Made by a program: the position numbers and the translations under genes
Notes under the pieces: generated by a model
Told to the model about the DNA's origin: nothing
What the model saw: the letters and a program-made list of their open reading frames with translations, nothing else
Databases searched by the model: none
Source: an uncultured Lachnospiraceae bacterium
GTDB lineage: Bacteria > Bacillota > Clostridia > Lachnospirales > Lachnospiraceae
DNA: 64,000 bases
Direction of reading: 5' to 3'
Assembly: GCA_934330725.1 (NCBI GenBank)
Contig: CAKRGM010000010.1
Coordinates: forward strand, 4,118-68,117
In this document: positions 17,909 through 26,552 of the stretch, piece by piece
Layout of the letters: the number at the start of each line of letters is the position of its first letter
Numbering within the stretch: position 1 is the stretch's first letter

Positions 17909-18071
17909 AAAATCATCAGCCTCCTTATCTGCCAAAAAATGTATTTTCATAATAATACATTACATTTATGTTAAATCTGTGTATTTTATAGATTATTTAT
18001 AATTTACATTATATGCCATCCTGATTATATTTTATCAGCCCTGTTTGCATTTATACCTGTCTGCATATAAC

Positions 18072-18677
18072 TTATCTGTCTTTAAGTTCATCTTCCCTTG
18101 CTTTAAGTGAGGCTTCCTGACTTTGCAGTTCCTGCTGCCATGATGAATACTTGTTTGTAATATTATTTTCATAATTTAAAATCGTAGGCTGTGAACTAAA
18201 TAATGTTATAAATACCATTATTGCTATCGCCGCTATTAAAATAAAATTGAAAATAAGTGATTTTACATATTTGTCCTTATACTGCTGTTTTTCCCGCTCA
18301 AGACTGTTTATTCTGCTTATATTCTCAGCAACCTCTCTTTTTCCCTCCAGCAGCTGCTTCACCTCAACATTTATTGGAATTGGCTGTATTTTGTCATTAG
18401 GAATCTCTTCTGAAATATATAAAATCTGCTGAAGATTTTTCAGATAATTAAGTCCTATAAGTGTCCTGAAAAATTCTTTTTCAATTATGGCATTATATAA
18501 TTTATATACCTGCTTTGGCTTCTTCGTATCCACCTTTGCTGCCATATATTTTATTGACTTCAGTTCTTCTTTTGCAGCTTTTGCGGCTTCCTTTGTTGAA
18601 AATTTATATCCGCCCACTTCATATTCTGCATTATCCTTAAATTTCTTCTTTTCTTCTGATGTATCCGTTCCAGTCAT
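18072..18677 (-). CDS. Uncharacterised membrane protein with C-terminal helix and coiled coil
   Basis: I do not recognise this family. From ATG 18677 (GGGGAG five bases upstream) it encodes about 201 residues. These comprise a charged Lys/Glu-rich N-terminus (EEKKKFKDNAEYEVGGYKFS), a helical middle part, one membrane helix near residues 142-163 (SLIFNFILIAAIAIMVFITL) and a polar coiled-coil-like tail rich in Gln and Glu. The YEVGGYKFSTKEAAKAAKEE segment looks like a small globular repeat found in other Firmicute membrane proteins. It is followed in the genome by the two-component genes, but with a gap of over 150 bases. Confidence 0.6.
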   Translation of the reverse strand: MTGTDTSEEKKKFKDNAEYEVGGYKFSTKEAAKAAKEELKSIKYMAAKVDTKKPKQVYKLYNAIIEKEFFRTLIGLNYLKNLQQILYISEEIPNDKIQPIPINVEVKQLLEGKREVAENISRINSLEREKQQYKDKYVKSLIFNFILIAAIAIMVFITLFSSQPTILNYENNITNKYSSWQQELQSQEASLKAREDELKDR

Positions 18678-18792
18678 ATTACTCCCCATTTCTACACATG
18701 TTTTCTCGGTACATATTAAAATCGTGCCAGGTGCGTAAGGCACAAATTTCCGGTAGTAAACATCATTGTATTGTATCAGTCATAAAAATATT

Positions 18793-19200
18793 TCAATTCA
18801 GTAATTTCATGCATTCACTATCTGATATTTCCCGTCCGGCAGAAATTTTTTCTATTTTTTCAAGTACATCGCAGCTTATCCCCATCTCCTGTGCTATGGC
18901 TGTCAGCTCATCTTTTTCGTCCTGTGTATAATTATTATCTGACCATGCCTGATTAATAGCCTGAACAATGAAATATATTTTTTCTTTTGTAGTCTCAAAA
19001 ATTACAGGATCCTTTTTATCAGACTTACGATACTCATCGAGTTCTTCAACAGCCTTTTCATCAAGCTTAAATGCTTCCGCCATATCCATATAAAAAACAT
19101 ATTCCTCGTCTTCAACTACACCATCGGCCTTTGCGACTCTGATAAGTCCTTTTATAAAATTGATTTTAGCGCCGTCATTTAATAATATACCATCTATCAT
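18793..19200 (-). CDS. TerB-like domain protein
   Basis: This 135-residue protein is all-helical and fits the TerB/tellurite-resistance domain superfamily. FIKGLIRVAKADGVVEDEEY carries the typical acidic AKADGxVxxxE segment, and a second, partly degenerate copy of the pattern is SDNNYTQDEKDELTAIAQEM. Such proteins bind metal through acidic residues or act in membrane-stress complexes. No other ter genes are nearby, so a tellurite role is not supported. Confidence 0.7.
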   Translation of the reverse strand: MIDGILLNDGAKINFIKGLIRVAKADGVVEDEEYVFYMDMAEAFKLDEKAVEELDEYRKSDKKDPVIFETTKEKIYFIVQAINQAWSDNNYTQDEKDELTAIAQEMGISCDVLEKIEKISAGREISDSECMKLLN

Positions 19201-19264
19201 TTTTGCCCCTCCAATTTAATTCAAGATTATAATATTATTATAATATATATTTCATATAAAAACA

Positions 19265-19852
19265 TCAATTTATTTTATTTTCTATATCTGCAAACTTTAT
19301 GACAGGTGGCTGCTCCTTTACATGCCTGCCAATGTTTTTTTCCATCCACACCATATTATACCACCGGTTAAATTTATACCCGCATTTATAAAATTCTCCT
19401 ACAAATCTGTATCCCAGATGCTCATGAAACTGCACACTGTTCTTTGTAAGGTACTCATCTTCTTTATCAGGATAGCCTATGCATGCATATAAATTGGTAA
19501 TTCCCTGCGCTGCCAGTGCTTTTTCCAATTCACTATACAATATTTTACCTATACCCATTTTACGCATTGTCTGATCTACATAAATCGTCGTTTCTACAGC
19601 CCAGTCGTATGCAGCTCTTTCGTTAAATGCACCGGCATATGCATATCCAACTATTTTATCTTCATGCTCTGCTACAATATATGGATATTTTTCTAATGTG
19701 TGCATGATTCTGCCTGTAAATTCTTCAAGTGTGGGAACATCATATTCAAATGTTATTGCAGTATTTCTGACATATGGTGCGTATATCGACAGTATATCTT
19801 TTGCATCCTGCGGAGTTGCTGTTCTTAAATGTATTTTATTATTATCTGTCAT
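19265..19852 (-). CDS. GNAT-family N-acetyltransferase (phosphinothricin/YncA-like)
   Basis: This is a 195-residue acetyltransferase of the Pat/YncA type. Visible motifs are IHLRTATPQDAKDILSIY at the N-terminus, NTAITFEYDVPTLEEF, the AYAGAFNERAAYDWAVETTI core strand typical of this subfamily, and acetyl-CoA-binding MRKMGIGKILY. Members acetylate small amines such as methionine sulfone or phosphinothricin. An open frame continues to 20008, but its extra 52 residues are a translation of repeat copy D. ATG 19852 follows GGAGGATTAAT and is the proper start. HEHLGYRFVGEFYKCGYKF marks the C-terminal substrate side. Confidence 0.85.
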   Translation of the reverse strand: MTDNNKIHLRTATPQDAKDILSIYAPYVRNTAITFEYDVPTLEEFTGRIMHTLEKYPYIVAEHEDKIVGYAYAGAFNERAAYDWAVETTIYVDQTMRKMGIGKILYSELEKALAAQGITNLYACIGYPDKEDEYLTKNSVQFHEHLGYRFVGEFYKCGYKFNRWYNMVWMEKNIGRHVKEQPPVIKFADIENKIN

Positions 19853-20010
19853 ATTAATCCTCCATTCCGCAGACGCTTTGCATCGAAGGAATTGCGAGCT
19901 GAATTTCAGATTCAGTTCTGCGGTCATGGCTGCCTTGTGACGCCTGCGGTACAAAGCAGCTGTGTGAAAAATCATCGCATCAGCGTGTTTTTTCACACCA
20001 GCCTTCATTT
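19853..20010 (-). repeat. Structured intergenic repeat, copy D (leader of the GNAT gene)
   Basis: On the minus strand the element begins with a GTGTGAAAAA...TTTTTCACAC hairpin around a GCTGATGCGATGA loop. It continues through TTTGTACCGCAGGCGTCACAA and a CTGAATCTGAAATTCAG hairpin, and ends in GCGTCTGCGGAATGGAGG, which supplies the ribosome binding site. It shares the end block GCGTCTGCGGAATGG exactly with copy C (36381-36522), and also its first hairpin. Confidence 0.65.
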
Positions 20011-20028
20011 TGCAATTATTTTATTTAC

Positions 20029-20056
20029 ATTATATCATTATTTATATAACTGGCAA
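20029..20056 (-). promoter_or_regulatory. Promoter upstream of the repeat D/GNAT leader
   Basis: On the minus strand, TTGCCA (20056-20051) and TATAAT (20034-20029) are separated by 16 bases, directly upstream of repeat copy D. The repeat would therefore be transcribed as the 5' untranslated leader of the acetyltransferase mRNA. Confidence 0.5.
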
Positions 20057-20273
20057 TTGTAAAGTCTAATTTCTGCATAAATACTGTCAACAAACATTTT
20101 TATAAAATATATTTGCTATATAGTTCTTGTTTAACTTAAAAAAAATAAATATCCCTATGCAGTTCTCCTCTTTGATTGTGCCTGATTTATGAGCAATTAC
20201 AAGTATTGTTTTATTTTTCATCAATCATTTACAGGGCCGGGCATCAGTCCGAAACGCTGCATGACCACACACT

Positions 20274-22061
20274 TTATTTTCCAACATAAACCGTGTACAC
20301 CTCATCTGTAATCTCATACACCGGAAGGAACATGGTCTCCGTACCATTCGAACAGGACCGGTAGCTGCTTTGCTGCCATGGATATGCTTCATAGGTATGC
20401 TCAACAAAAGGAGTAAGAGCTTCTTCCAGACTTCTTCCGCCCAAACTGTAAGCCTTACCTTCCTCCCCAATTGCAGCCAAAACTATCGGCCCATCAAGAA
20501 TAGCAGTAATGTTCTCATTATCAAACAGCCCCTCTCCTGAAAGATGTGAAAAAAATACTACCGAAATTTCTTCCTCATCGAACTTTTTCGTTAAAGAATA
20601 GTATTCATCCTCCGTATTGATAACCTCACCATTGATAACAATACATCCATTTGCCCAGGCTGGAATTCTAAAGCATAACTCAATTACATCCGAAGAACTA
20701 ACTGTAAACTTAAATGACCATCTGGATTTTGTTTTTTTGATAATCTCTTCTCCAAACAAAGCTCCGGAACAATAAGTCATATCTACTTCCTGACGGATAA
20801 ACACCTTTTCCCGGTTTAAAGAAAACGAAGCCTCTGAATTGATATACTGCTCAACGGAAACCTTTCTCTTTTCCTCGTCCTTATAATAAATGAGTGAAGC
20901 ATATAATGTCTGCGCCTGCACCATAGTTCCTGTACAGCACCAGAAACTTCTGGTCTTATTTCCCCATTGCTTGCGGCTGCCGTATCTTAACGGCAGAAAA
21001 TAAGCCGGCATTCCGGTAAATTTATTCTGTTGTGCCAAAAAAGCATTATATAAAATTCGTTCAATATAATCGCTATACTCTCTTTTCCCTGTAAAACGAT
21101 AAAGGTATTCTGCCAGTCGAACCATGTTATACATCGTGCAAAATTCCTGTGTTCTGTCACTGATTGCTTCATAAAAATGATGTGGTGGGATCCAAAATTC
21201 ACCCGCATTTTGTCCACCGGTAGCATAAGCTTCTCTATCCCATTTTGCCTGTTTCCAAAACTCAAGTGCAAGCTTTAACCATTTTTCATCACCTGTTGTC
21301 TCATACATGCATGCAGCTCCATGAGCTTCCGGAATTGATGCATTTGCATGATTATCGGTTAATGCATCTTCTCCTTCTGCAAGAAGTATAAAATCACTAT
21401 AAACACTATACGCTTCTGCCAGTTTAAGATATTTTTCTTTACCGGTAATAGCATATAGTCTTGCCCATATTTCAAGCATTCCCCCGGCTTCACCTTTCAC
21501 TACAATCTCAGGATTGTCCTTTAAGTGTTTTACCCAGTCGACATACCACTCAGATGCATGATCAAGTAATTCAATTGCAACTTCATAACCGGTACATTCA
21601 TAAGCATCCAGCAATCCCATTAAGGTCTTGTGAAGTGTATATTGAGGAGACCATATATATTCGTTATTTTCAAGTCTCCTGAAATATTTTTCAGGAATTG
21701 AACCTATCCATTGTCCACCGTTTGCCTTCTGACACACTTTCAGTTCGTCTATAATCGTATAAAGTTTCGCTTCTAATTCACGGTCTTTATTGATTACTGC
21801 AAGGCGTGCAGCAGCTGACATCCAATGTCCTAAAAAATGGCCACGCAGCTGACAGTTAGGGGATTCCCATCCCCAATGAATATAAGTATCAGCAGGATCA
21901 GAAATCTGTTGCAGCCCCGGAAGCATAATCCCAGCTTCAAGATAAAAATTCTGAAGTAACGCTCTGTTATCAAGCTCCATCAAGTAATCCCTGTTTATAG
22001 TTTCCCTCTCCTTAAAAAGCCCATCTGTAAGTCTTACCTCTGATAACTTTAATGATTGCAT
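20274..22061 (-). CDS. GH127-type beta-L-arabinofuranosidase (DUF1680)
   Basis: This 595-residue protein has an (alpha/alpha)6-barrel glycosidase domain of the DUF1680/GH127 group, whose characterised members release beta-L-arabinofuranose. The zinc-cysteine active site is visible: E306 and C308 in RTQEFCTMYNM, then C375 and C376 in SFWCCTGT, one of them the expected nucleophile. The aromatic substrate-binding segment HWGWESPNCQLRGHFLGHWM is also intact. There is no signal peptide, so it should be cytoplasmic and act on imported oligosaccharides. It is divergent from an AraC-type regulator 156 bases away. No sugar transporter genes lie next to it in the window. Confidence 0.88.
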   Translation of the reverse strand: MQSLKLSEVRLTDGLFKERETINRDYLMELDNRALLQNFYLEAGIMLPGLQQISDPADTYIHWGWESPNCQLRGHFLGHWMSAAARLAVINKDRELEAKLYTIIDELKVCQKANGGQWIGSIPEKYFRRLENNEYIWSPQYTLHKTLMGLLDAYECTGYEVAIELLDHASEWYVDWVKHLKDNPEIVVKGEAGGMLEIWARLYAITGKEKYLKLAEAYSVYSDFILLAEGEDALTDNHANASIPEAHGAACMYETTGDEKWLKLALEFWKQAKWDREAYATGGQNAGEFWIPPHHFYEAISDRTQEFCTMYNMVRLAEYLYRFTGKREYSDYIERILYNAFLAQQNKFTGMPAYFLPLRYGSRKQWGNKTRSFWCCTGTMVQAQTLYASLIYYKDEEKRKVSVEQYINSEASFSLNREKVFIRQEVDMTYCSGALFGEEIIKKTKSRWSFKFTVSSSDVIELCFRIPAWANGCIVINGEVINTEDEYYSLTKKFDEEEISVVFFSHLSGEGLFDNENITAILDGPIVLAAIGEEGKAYSLGGRSLEEALTPFVEHTYEAYPWQQSSYRSCSNGTETMFLPVYEITDEVYTVYVGK

Positions 22062-22217
22062 ATATCCTTCCTCTCAAAATAAATCTTTCTTCTCTGACTC
22101 ATTTACATAGCAACTGTATATATGTACTATAATCGTTTTATTTTTAAAAAAACAGGTGTATAATATGTATATATATGGATTTTTTTCGCTTTTAGCAAGA
22201 AAGGATGACCTATTGTA

Positions 22218-23045
22218 ATGAATGAAATAACCTTAAATGAAACTGATGGAATTTATGTGGAAAAAATAGATTTTTTAACAGCAAATACTCCTTTTTTTCA
22301 TGTGGATAGAATCGCGAAATCGAATGTCTTAATCTATGTCACCGCTGGATGTATCTATGTTTCCGAAGAAGGAACCGATTATGAAATTACACCTGGCGAA
22401 ATGATTCTTTTGAAACAGGGAACCCATCAATATGGCACAAAGCCTATTGCTGCCGGTACTTCCTGGATTTATGTTCACTTTTATATTGGAAAAATTATGG
22501 ATAGTGGCATTTTAGATTTTCCTGAGACTGTGGTTTCTTCCAGTATAACCTTTCCAAAAGTAATTCACAGTCTCCTGCAAACAGACTTTCCACAACGCCT
22601 GAAGCAATTAATAAAACTTTCTGAAAGCAGTAAAACTCTGTGTAAAAACAGAGTTTCATCTTCTTTTCAAAATATATTATTGGATTTATACGAACATGAC
22701 AGACCTGCCTTACAGCTGGATTTATCTGATCAAATTTTGAACTATCTTCAATGTAGAGTCTATGCTACACTCTCCAGCAAAGAAATCGAACAAAATTTTC
22801 ATCTCACATATAAATATTTAACCAGAATCTTTAGCGAAAAAAATGGAATGGGAATTTTGCAATTCCACACAAGACTAAAAATGCAGGCTGCAGCAAAAGA
22901 GCTGCGTTCAACAAATAAAACCATTTTCTCCATTGCCGCAGATTTGAAATTTGACGATGCACTCTACTTTAGCAAATGCTTTCGAAAACAATTCGGGATT
23001 TCTCCAAGACAATATCGCAAAAATCAGATATTTGATGCGTTATAA
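22218..23045 (+). CDS. AraC-family transcriptional regulator
   Basis: This 275-residue regulator has an N-terminal cupin-like sensor domain (VLIYVTAGCIYVSEEGTDYE, then ITPGEMILLKQGTHQY) and a C-terminal double helix-turn-helix. The second of these is the most conserved (IFSIAADLKFDDALYFSKCF, then RKQFGISPRQYRKN). It is divergent from the GH127 gene and most likely controls it in response to a sugar. The ribosome binding site is AAAGGATGA, about ten bases before the ATG. Confidence 0.9.
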   Translation: MNEITLNETDGIYVEKIDFLTANTPFFHVDRIAKSNVLIYVTAGCIYVSEEGTDYEITPGEMILLKQGTHQYGTKPIAAGTSWIYVHFYIGKIMDSGILDFPETVVSSSITFPKVIHSLLQTDFPQRLKQLIKLSESSKTLCKNRVSSSFQNILLDLYEHDRPALQLDLSDQILNYLQCRVYATLSSKEIEQNFHLTYKYLTRIFSEKNGMGILQFHTRLKMQAAAKELRSTNKTIFSIAADLKFDDALYFSKCFRKQFGISPRQYRKNQIFDAL

Positions 23046-23047
23046 AA

Positions 23048-23167
23048 ATGACCAGCCGCTTTGAACTTTACAGCCAGATTAAAGAAGGAATGGACGATAT
23101 TATGCTTGCTGCGGATTACAGCGAATTTATCCTCAAATTTCTTATTTCAACTGTGTTCCGTCTTTAA
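23048..23167 (+). pseudogene. Possible truncated antitoxin-like fragment
   Basis: Two bases after the AraC stop, a 39-codon frame begins MTSRFELYSQIKEGMDDIML. This short polar helix resembles the ends of RelB/Phd-type antitoxins, but the resemblance is from memory and weak. The frame then runs into the 3' end of the convergent flavin reductase gene and stops at 23165, so the last ten or so residues are not its own. It is most likely the remnant of a gene cut off by a rearrangement. Confidence 0.3.
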
Positions 23168-23696
23168 ATGCATTTCCTACTCTTTCACCCAGTCTGTAAT
23201 ATCCGTGATGCACCGGATCATATGTGATAGGGATAAACTTATCAAGATCAGGTTCCCCATCATCACCGAGATATTTCTCATCTACGCTTACGTTTTTGAT
23301 TTCTGCAAGATACTTGCTGCCATCAATTACTTTTACAAGCTCACACTCCAGAGTCAGTGGAAGTTCATTGATAACAGGTGCATTTACAAATTCACTCTTT
23401 GTTGTAGTAAATCCTGCTTTTTCCATTTTATCTGGTTCTTTATTTGCAGAAACAATTCCTACATAGTCACAGGCAACCAGATGTTCAAGATCTGCCACTC
23501 CTACTGTAAAAGCCTTGTTTTTTACAATGTTGTCAGTTGTCTTATGGGCAGACAAATCGACAATAATCTCATTTGCACCTACAATTCCGCCCCATGCTGC
23601 GTTCATAGCATTTGCCTTGCCGTTTTCATCGTATGTTCCAAGAATCATAACCGGCTGTGGATATAAAAATGGTTTTGCTCCAAAATTCTTTCTCAT
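23142..23696 (-). CDS. Flavin reductase-like FMN-binding protein
   Basis: This 184-residue protein belongs to the flavin reductase/split-barrel FMN-binding group. The start MRKNFGAKPFLYPQPVMILG, the WGGIVGANEIIVDLSAHKTT segment and the LPLTLECELVKV strand are family typical. The expected role is FMN reduction or FMN-dependent transfer of electrons to partner proteins. It is the downstream-most member of a minus-strand redox cluster containing two flavodoxin lipoproteins and aldo/keto reductases. Confidence 0.85.
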   Translation of the reverse strand: MRKNFGAKPFLYPQPVMILGTYDENGKANAMNAAWGGIVGANEIIVDLSAHKTTDNIVKNKAFTVGVADLEHLVACDYVGIVSANKEPDKMEKAGFTTTKSEFVNAPVINELPLTLECELVKVIDGSKYLAEIKNVSVDEKYLGDDGEPDLDKFIPITYDPVHHGYYRLGERVGNAFKDGTQLK

Positions 23697-23921
23697 TGTC
23701 TTATCTCCTTTTTGTTATTTTTAATCCTGATCATCTACTGGTTACACCATTTATGCATACTTTTTAGAAGTTCATATTTGTCTGCCAGTATATACCATAC
23801 ATTATTTGTTGTCAAAAATGTAAGCATTGCTGATGCCCTGAAATATGATACAACTAATATTTTCTTCATTCCAATTCATCTTCTTTCATTTTCTAATGTA
23901 TGCTAATCCTGTCATGTTTGC

Positions 23922-24560
23922 TTACTTAGTCAGTCCTAAATCAGAAACCCAGCTTGCAACCTCATCCGGGCTTACACCAGCCGAAAATCTTTTGCCTTTC
24001 TGCCAGTCACCTGTTCCTGCCTGCTTTTTTAGTAAATTTCCACTATCACCCAATCCAGAAGAAGTCGATGTTGCAAATGGAATAACTGTCTTTCCTTCAA
24101 AATCATTAAGCTGTACAAAGCTGTTTACAGGCCATGCCGCAATTCCCCACCAGATAGGATATCCTATAAAAACGGTGTCATAATCAGCCCAATTGTCCAC
24201 TGTATTATATTCAAGCTCCACATCTCTTAAACTTTCATCATCATGTTCCTTTGTTACACGGCTGTCTTTATCTCTCCAATTTAAGTCATCGCTTGTGTAT
24301 ATTTCTTTCGGTACCAGTTCAAACAAATCCCCACCTGTTGCCTTTGCAATATCCTCTGCTACCGCCTTTGTATTTCCAGATGCCGAATAATAAACCACCA
24401 GAATCTTTGAATTTTTCCCTCCTGTAGATTCAATCTGAGTAGATTTAATTGATTGTTCTGTTTTGGGTGCTCCATTATTTTTACTTGACGAACACCCTGA
24501 AAAACTTACACATATAAGTATGCCAATTAACAATACTGAAATAATTCTTTTAATATTCAT
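23922..24560 (-). CDS. Flavodoxin-domain lipoprotein (paralogue 1)
   Basis: The 212-residue protein has a lipoprotein signal (MNIKRIISVLLIGILICV, lipobox SFSGC), a short Ser/Thr/Lys linker and a flavodoxin domain. The FMN phosphate loop is YYSASGNTKAVAE. The sequences DTVFIGYPIWWGIAAWPVNS and SGLGDSGNLLKKQAGTGDW are typical of the Flavodoxin_4 group. An exported, membrane-anchored flavodoxin suggests extracytoplasmic electron transfer, or reduction of quinones or metals. It is closely similar along its whole length to the protein at 25624-26316. Confidence 0.88.
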   Translation of the reverse strand: MNIKRIISVLLIGILICVSFSGCSSSKNNGAPKTEQSIKSTQIESTGGKNSKILVVYYSASGNTKAVAEDIAKATGGDLFELVPKEIYTSDDLNWRDKDSRVTKEHDDESLRDVELEYNTVDNWADYDTVFIGYPIWWGIAAWPVNSFVQLNDFEGKTVIPFATSTSSGLGDSGNLLKKQAGTGDWQKGKRFSAGVSPDEVASWVSDLGLTK

Positions 24561-24581
24561 AGTAATTCTCTTTTCCCTTCC

Positions 24582-25493
24582 TTATTTTTTCTGTATTTTT
24601 GAACCTCCAAACACCTGTGACATCGGTATATGATCAAGCTTCTCATCGATAGATTTCACTTCATCCTGAGTCAGTTTTATCTCTGAAGCTTTCATGTTTT
24701 CTTCCAGTCTGCTGATCTTTCTTGTACCTGGAATTGGCACAATATATGGTTTCTTTGCAATCATCCATGCAAGAGAGATCTGTGCCGGTGTGACATTCTT
24801 TTCTTCTGCCAGCTGCTTCATCCAAAGCATGAATTTCTCATTCTCTTTCAGGCCTTCTTCTGTAAACTGTGGCATTGCACTTCGATAATCTCCCGGCTTT
24901 TCAAATTCCGCATGTGAATGATAGGCTGCTGTCAGCAATCCATTTGCAAGAGGCTAAAATGCGACAAATCCAATCCTTAATTCTTCGAGCACCGGAAACA
25001 GTCTTTCATAGTCTCTGTACATCATGGAATATCTGTTCTGAATAGCTGTAACCGGACATACTTTATGCGCACGACGAAGGATTTCTTCACTTGCTTCTGA
25101 TAAACCCCAATGTGTGATTTTCCCCTGTTCCATTAATTCTTTCATTGCTCCTGCTGTTTCTTCAATCGGTACTGTCTGGTCAATCCGATGGATGTAATAT
25201 AAATCCAGATGATCTGTGTTTAGTCGCTGTAAAGAGCCATCAATGGATGCTTTAATTGTCTCAGGTCTGCCATCAGGAATTAAAGGTTTATTTACGGTCG
25301 TTGCGGTTTCGTCAAAGCGGATTCCACATTTTGATGCCAGAACGATTTTATTCCTATATGGCCTTAACACCTCTCCAAGCATTTTCTCATTGTGATGTGG
25401 GTCATCTGCTGTTCCATATGCATGGCTCATTCCCATACAGCCCAAGCCTATTGTTGAAACTTTTAAATTTTCCCCTAAAATTCTTTTATCCAT
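24582..25493 (-). pseudogene. Aldo/keto reductase pseudogene (internal deletion and amber stop)
   Basis: This was an aldo/keto reductase of the YhdN/IolS group: LKVSTIGLGCMGMSHAYG at the N-terminus, LDLYYIHRIDQTVPIEETAG, and a C-terminal half from LLTAAYHSHAEFEKPGDYRS to the end. Two lesions are visible. After AYGTADDPHH the frame jumps straight to NEKMLGEVLRPYRNK, so about 30-35 residues, including the catalytic DxxxxYG segment, are absent. In addition the codon after LRIGFVAF is TAG (24954-24956), followed in the same frame by PLANGLLTAA, which is a serine codon in intact relatives. The enzyme cannot be active. ATG 25493 has AAAGGAAG upstream. Confidence 0.88.
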
Positions 25494-25623
25494 TTTCTTT
25501 TCTTCCTTTAGCATATTTGTTACTTTAAGTTCTATTGTAAGTATAAGAAAAAGAGACTCCGATCATTTTCAAAATTAATTCTAAGCGTATCCCTTGCATT
25601 CTAATAATATTTATTTTATTGTT

Positions 25624-26316
25624 CTATAATCCAAGCTTGTGAATCCATGAACTGATTTCTGTTTCAGATGTTCCACCACGGAATCTCTCTCCATCCTTCC
25701 AGTCACCTGTCCCAGCCATATCTCGCAGAAGATTTCCACTATCACCAATACCTGATGATGATGCAGTACAGAATGGAATTACTGTATTACCTGTAAAATC
25801 ATTATCTTTTACAAAATTGTTCACCGGCCATGCGGCAATGCCCCACCAGATAGGATAACCAATATATACTGTATCATAAGAATCCCAATTTTCTACCGAA
25901 GTAGAAACCAACTTGACATCCCTTAAACTCTCATCATTATGCTCTCGTGTCACACGGCTGTTATTATTAGTCCAGTTAAGGTCATCATCTGTATAAGGTT
26001 CTACAGGTTCTATTTCAAACAGATCTGCCTCTGTAATCTTAGCAATCTTTTCTGCAACGCCCTTTGTATTTCCTGAAGCCGAATAATATACAACCAATGT
26101 TTTTCCACCTTCTGTTGATGTTACCTTCTTTTCTGTTTCCGCTTCTGTAGTACTTTCTGAAGCTGCCTCAGATTCTTTACTATCTGTTTCGCTTACATTT
26201 GAATTCTGATTAGTATTAGTAGCTGACTGTTTTCCATTACCTGCTCCACAGCCTGTCATCAGACCGACTGCCATAATAAATGTTATAAATACCGCTATTA
26301 ATTTCTTTGATTTCAT
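25624..26316 (-). CDS. Flavodoxin-domain lipoprotein (paralogue 2)
   Basis: The roughly 230-residue lipoprotein has MKSKKLIAVFITFIMAVGL, lipobox MTGCG, then an Asn/Ser/Glu-rich linker of about 50 residues and a flavodoxin domain with YYSASGNTKGVAEKIAK and GYPIWWGIAAWPVNNFV. It differs from its neighbour mainly in the longer acidic linker, which suggests a tandem duplication separated by the aldo/keto reductase pseudogene. ATG 26316 follows GGGAGG; the frame continues upstream to 26415 without conserved sequence. Confidence 0.88.
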   Translation of the reverse strand: MKSKKLIAVFITFIMAVGLMTGCGAGNGKQSATNTNQNSNVSETDSKESEAASESTTEAETEKKVTSTEGGKTLVVYYSASGNTKGVAEKIAKITEADLFEIEPVEPYTDDDLNWTNNNSRVTREHNDESLRDVKLVSTSVENWDSYDTVYIGYPIWWGIAAWPVNNFVKDNDFTGNTVIPFCTASSSGIGDSGNLLRDMAGTGDWKDGERFRGGTSETEISSWIHKLGL

Positions 26317-26365
26317 AGTTCTGATTACCTCCCGTCTTGCCAAAAATGAATTTTGAATCAATTTT

Positions 26366-26533
26366 TTATCTAATAAAATTGGTAAATACAAAATCCGGTT
26401 CCTTTGGCATTTCAATTCCCATCTTTGTCGCTACATTTTTGCAATTAATGAAATATGCCATATTATTTCCAAGAATCTGCATCACCTGTATTCCTTCCTT
26501 GTGAGGACTGCCGTTTACAAGTAATACTTTCAT
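26366..26533 (-). pseudogene. NADPH-dependent FMN reductase remnant with internal deletion
   Basis: The 55-codon frame reads MKVLLVNGSPHKEG, the exact start of NADPH-dependent FMN reductases, and then immediately QILGNNMAYFINCKNVA and FVFTNFIR, which are the last ~40 residues of the same family. The central ~110-140 residues are missing without loss of frame, including the flavin-binding cysteine region and the dimer interface. This looks like a precise internal deletion. A ribosome binding site (AGAGGAAAG) precedes the ATG, so the mini-protein may still be made. Confidence 0.8.
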
Positions 26534-26552
26534 TAATCTTTCCTCTCGTGTT

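Noticed and set aside
23061..23666. 201-codon plus-strand frame after the AraC gene
   Set aside because: Opposite to the well-supported flavin reductase gene and without its own start signals.
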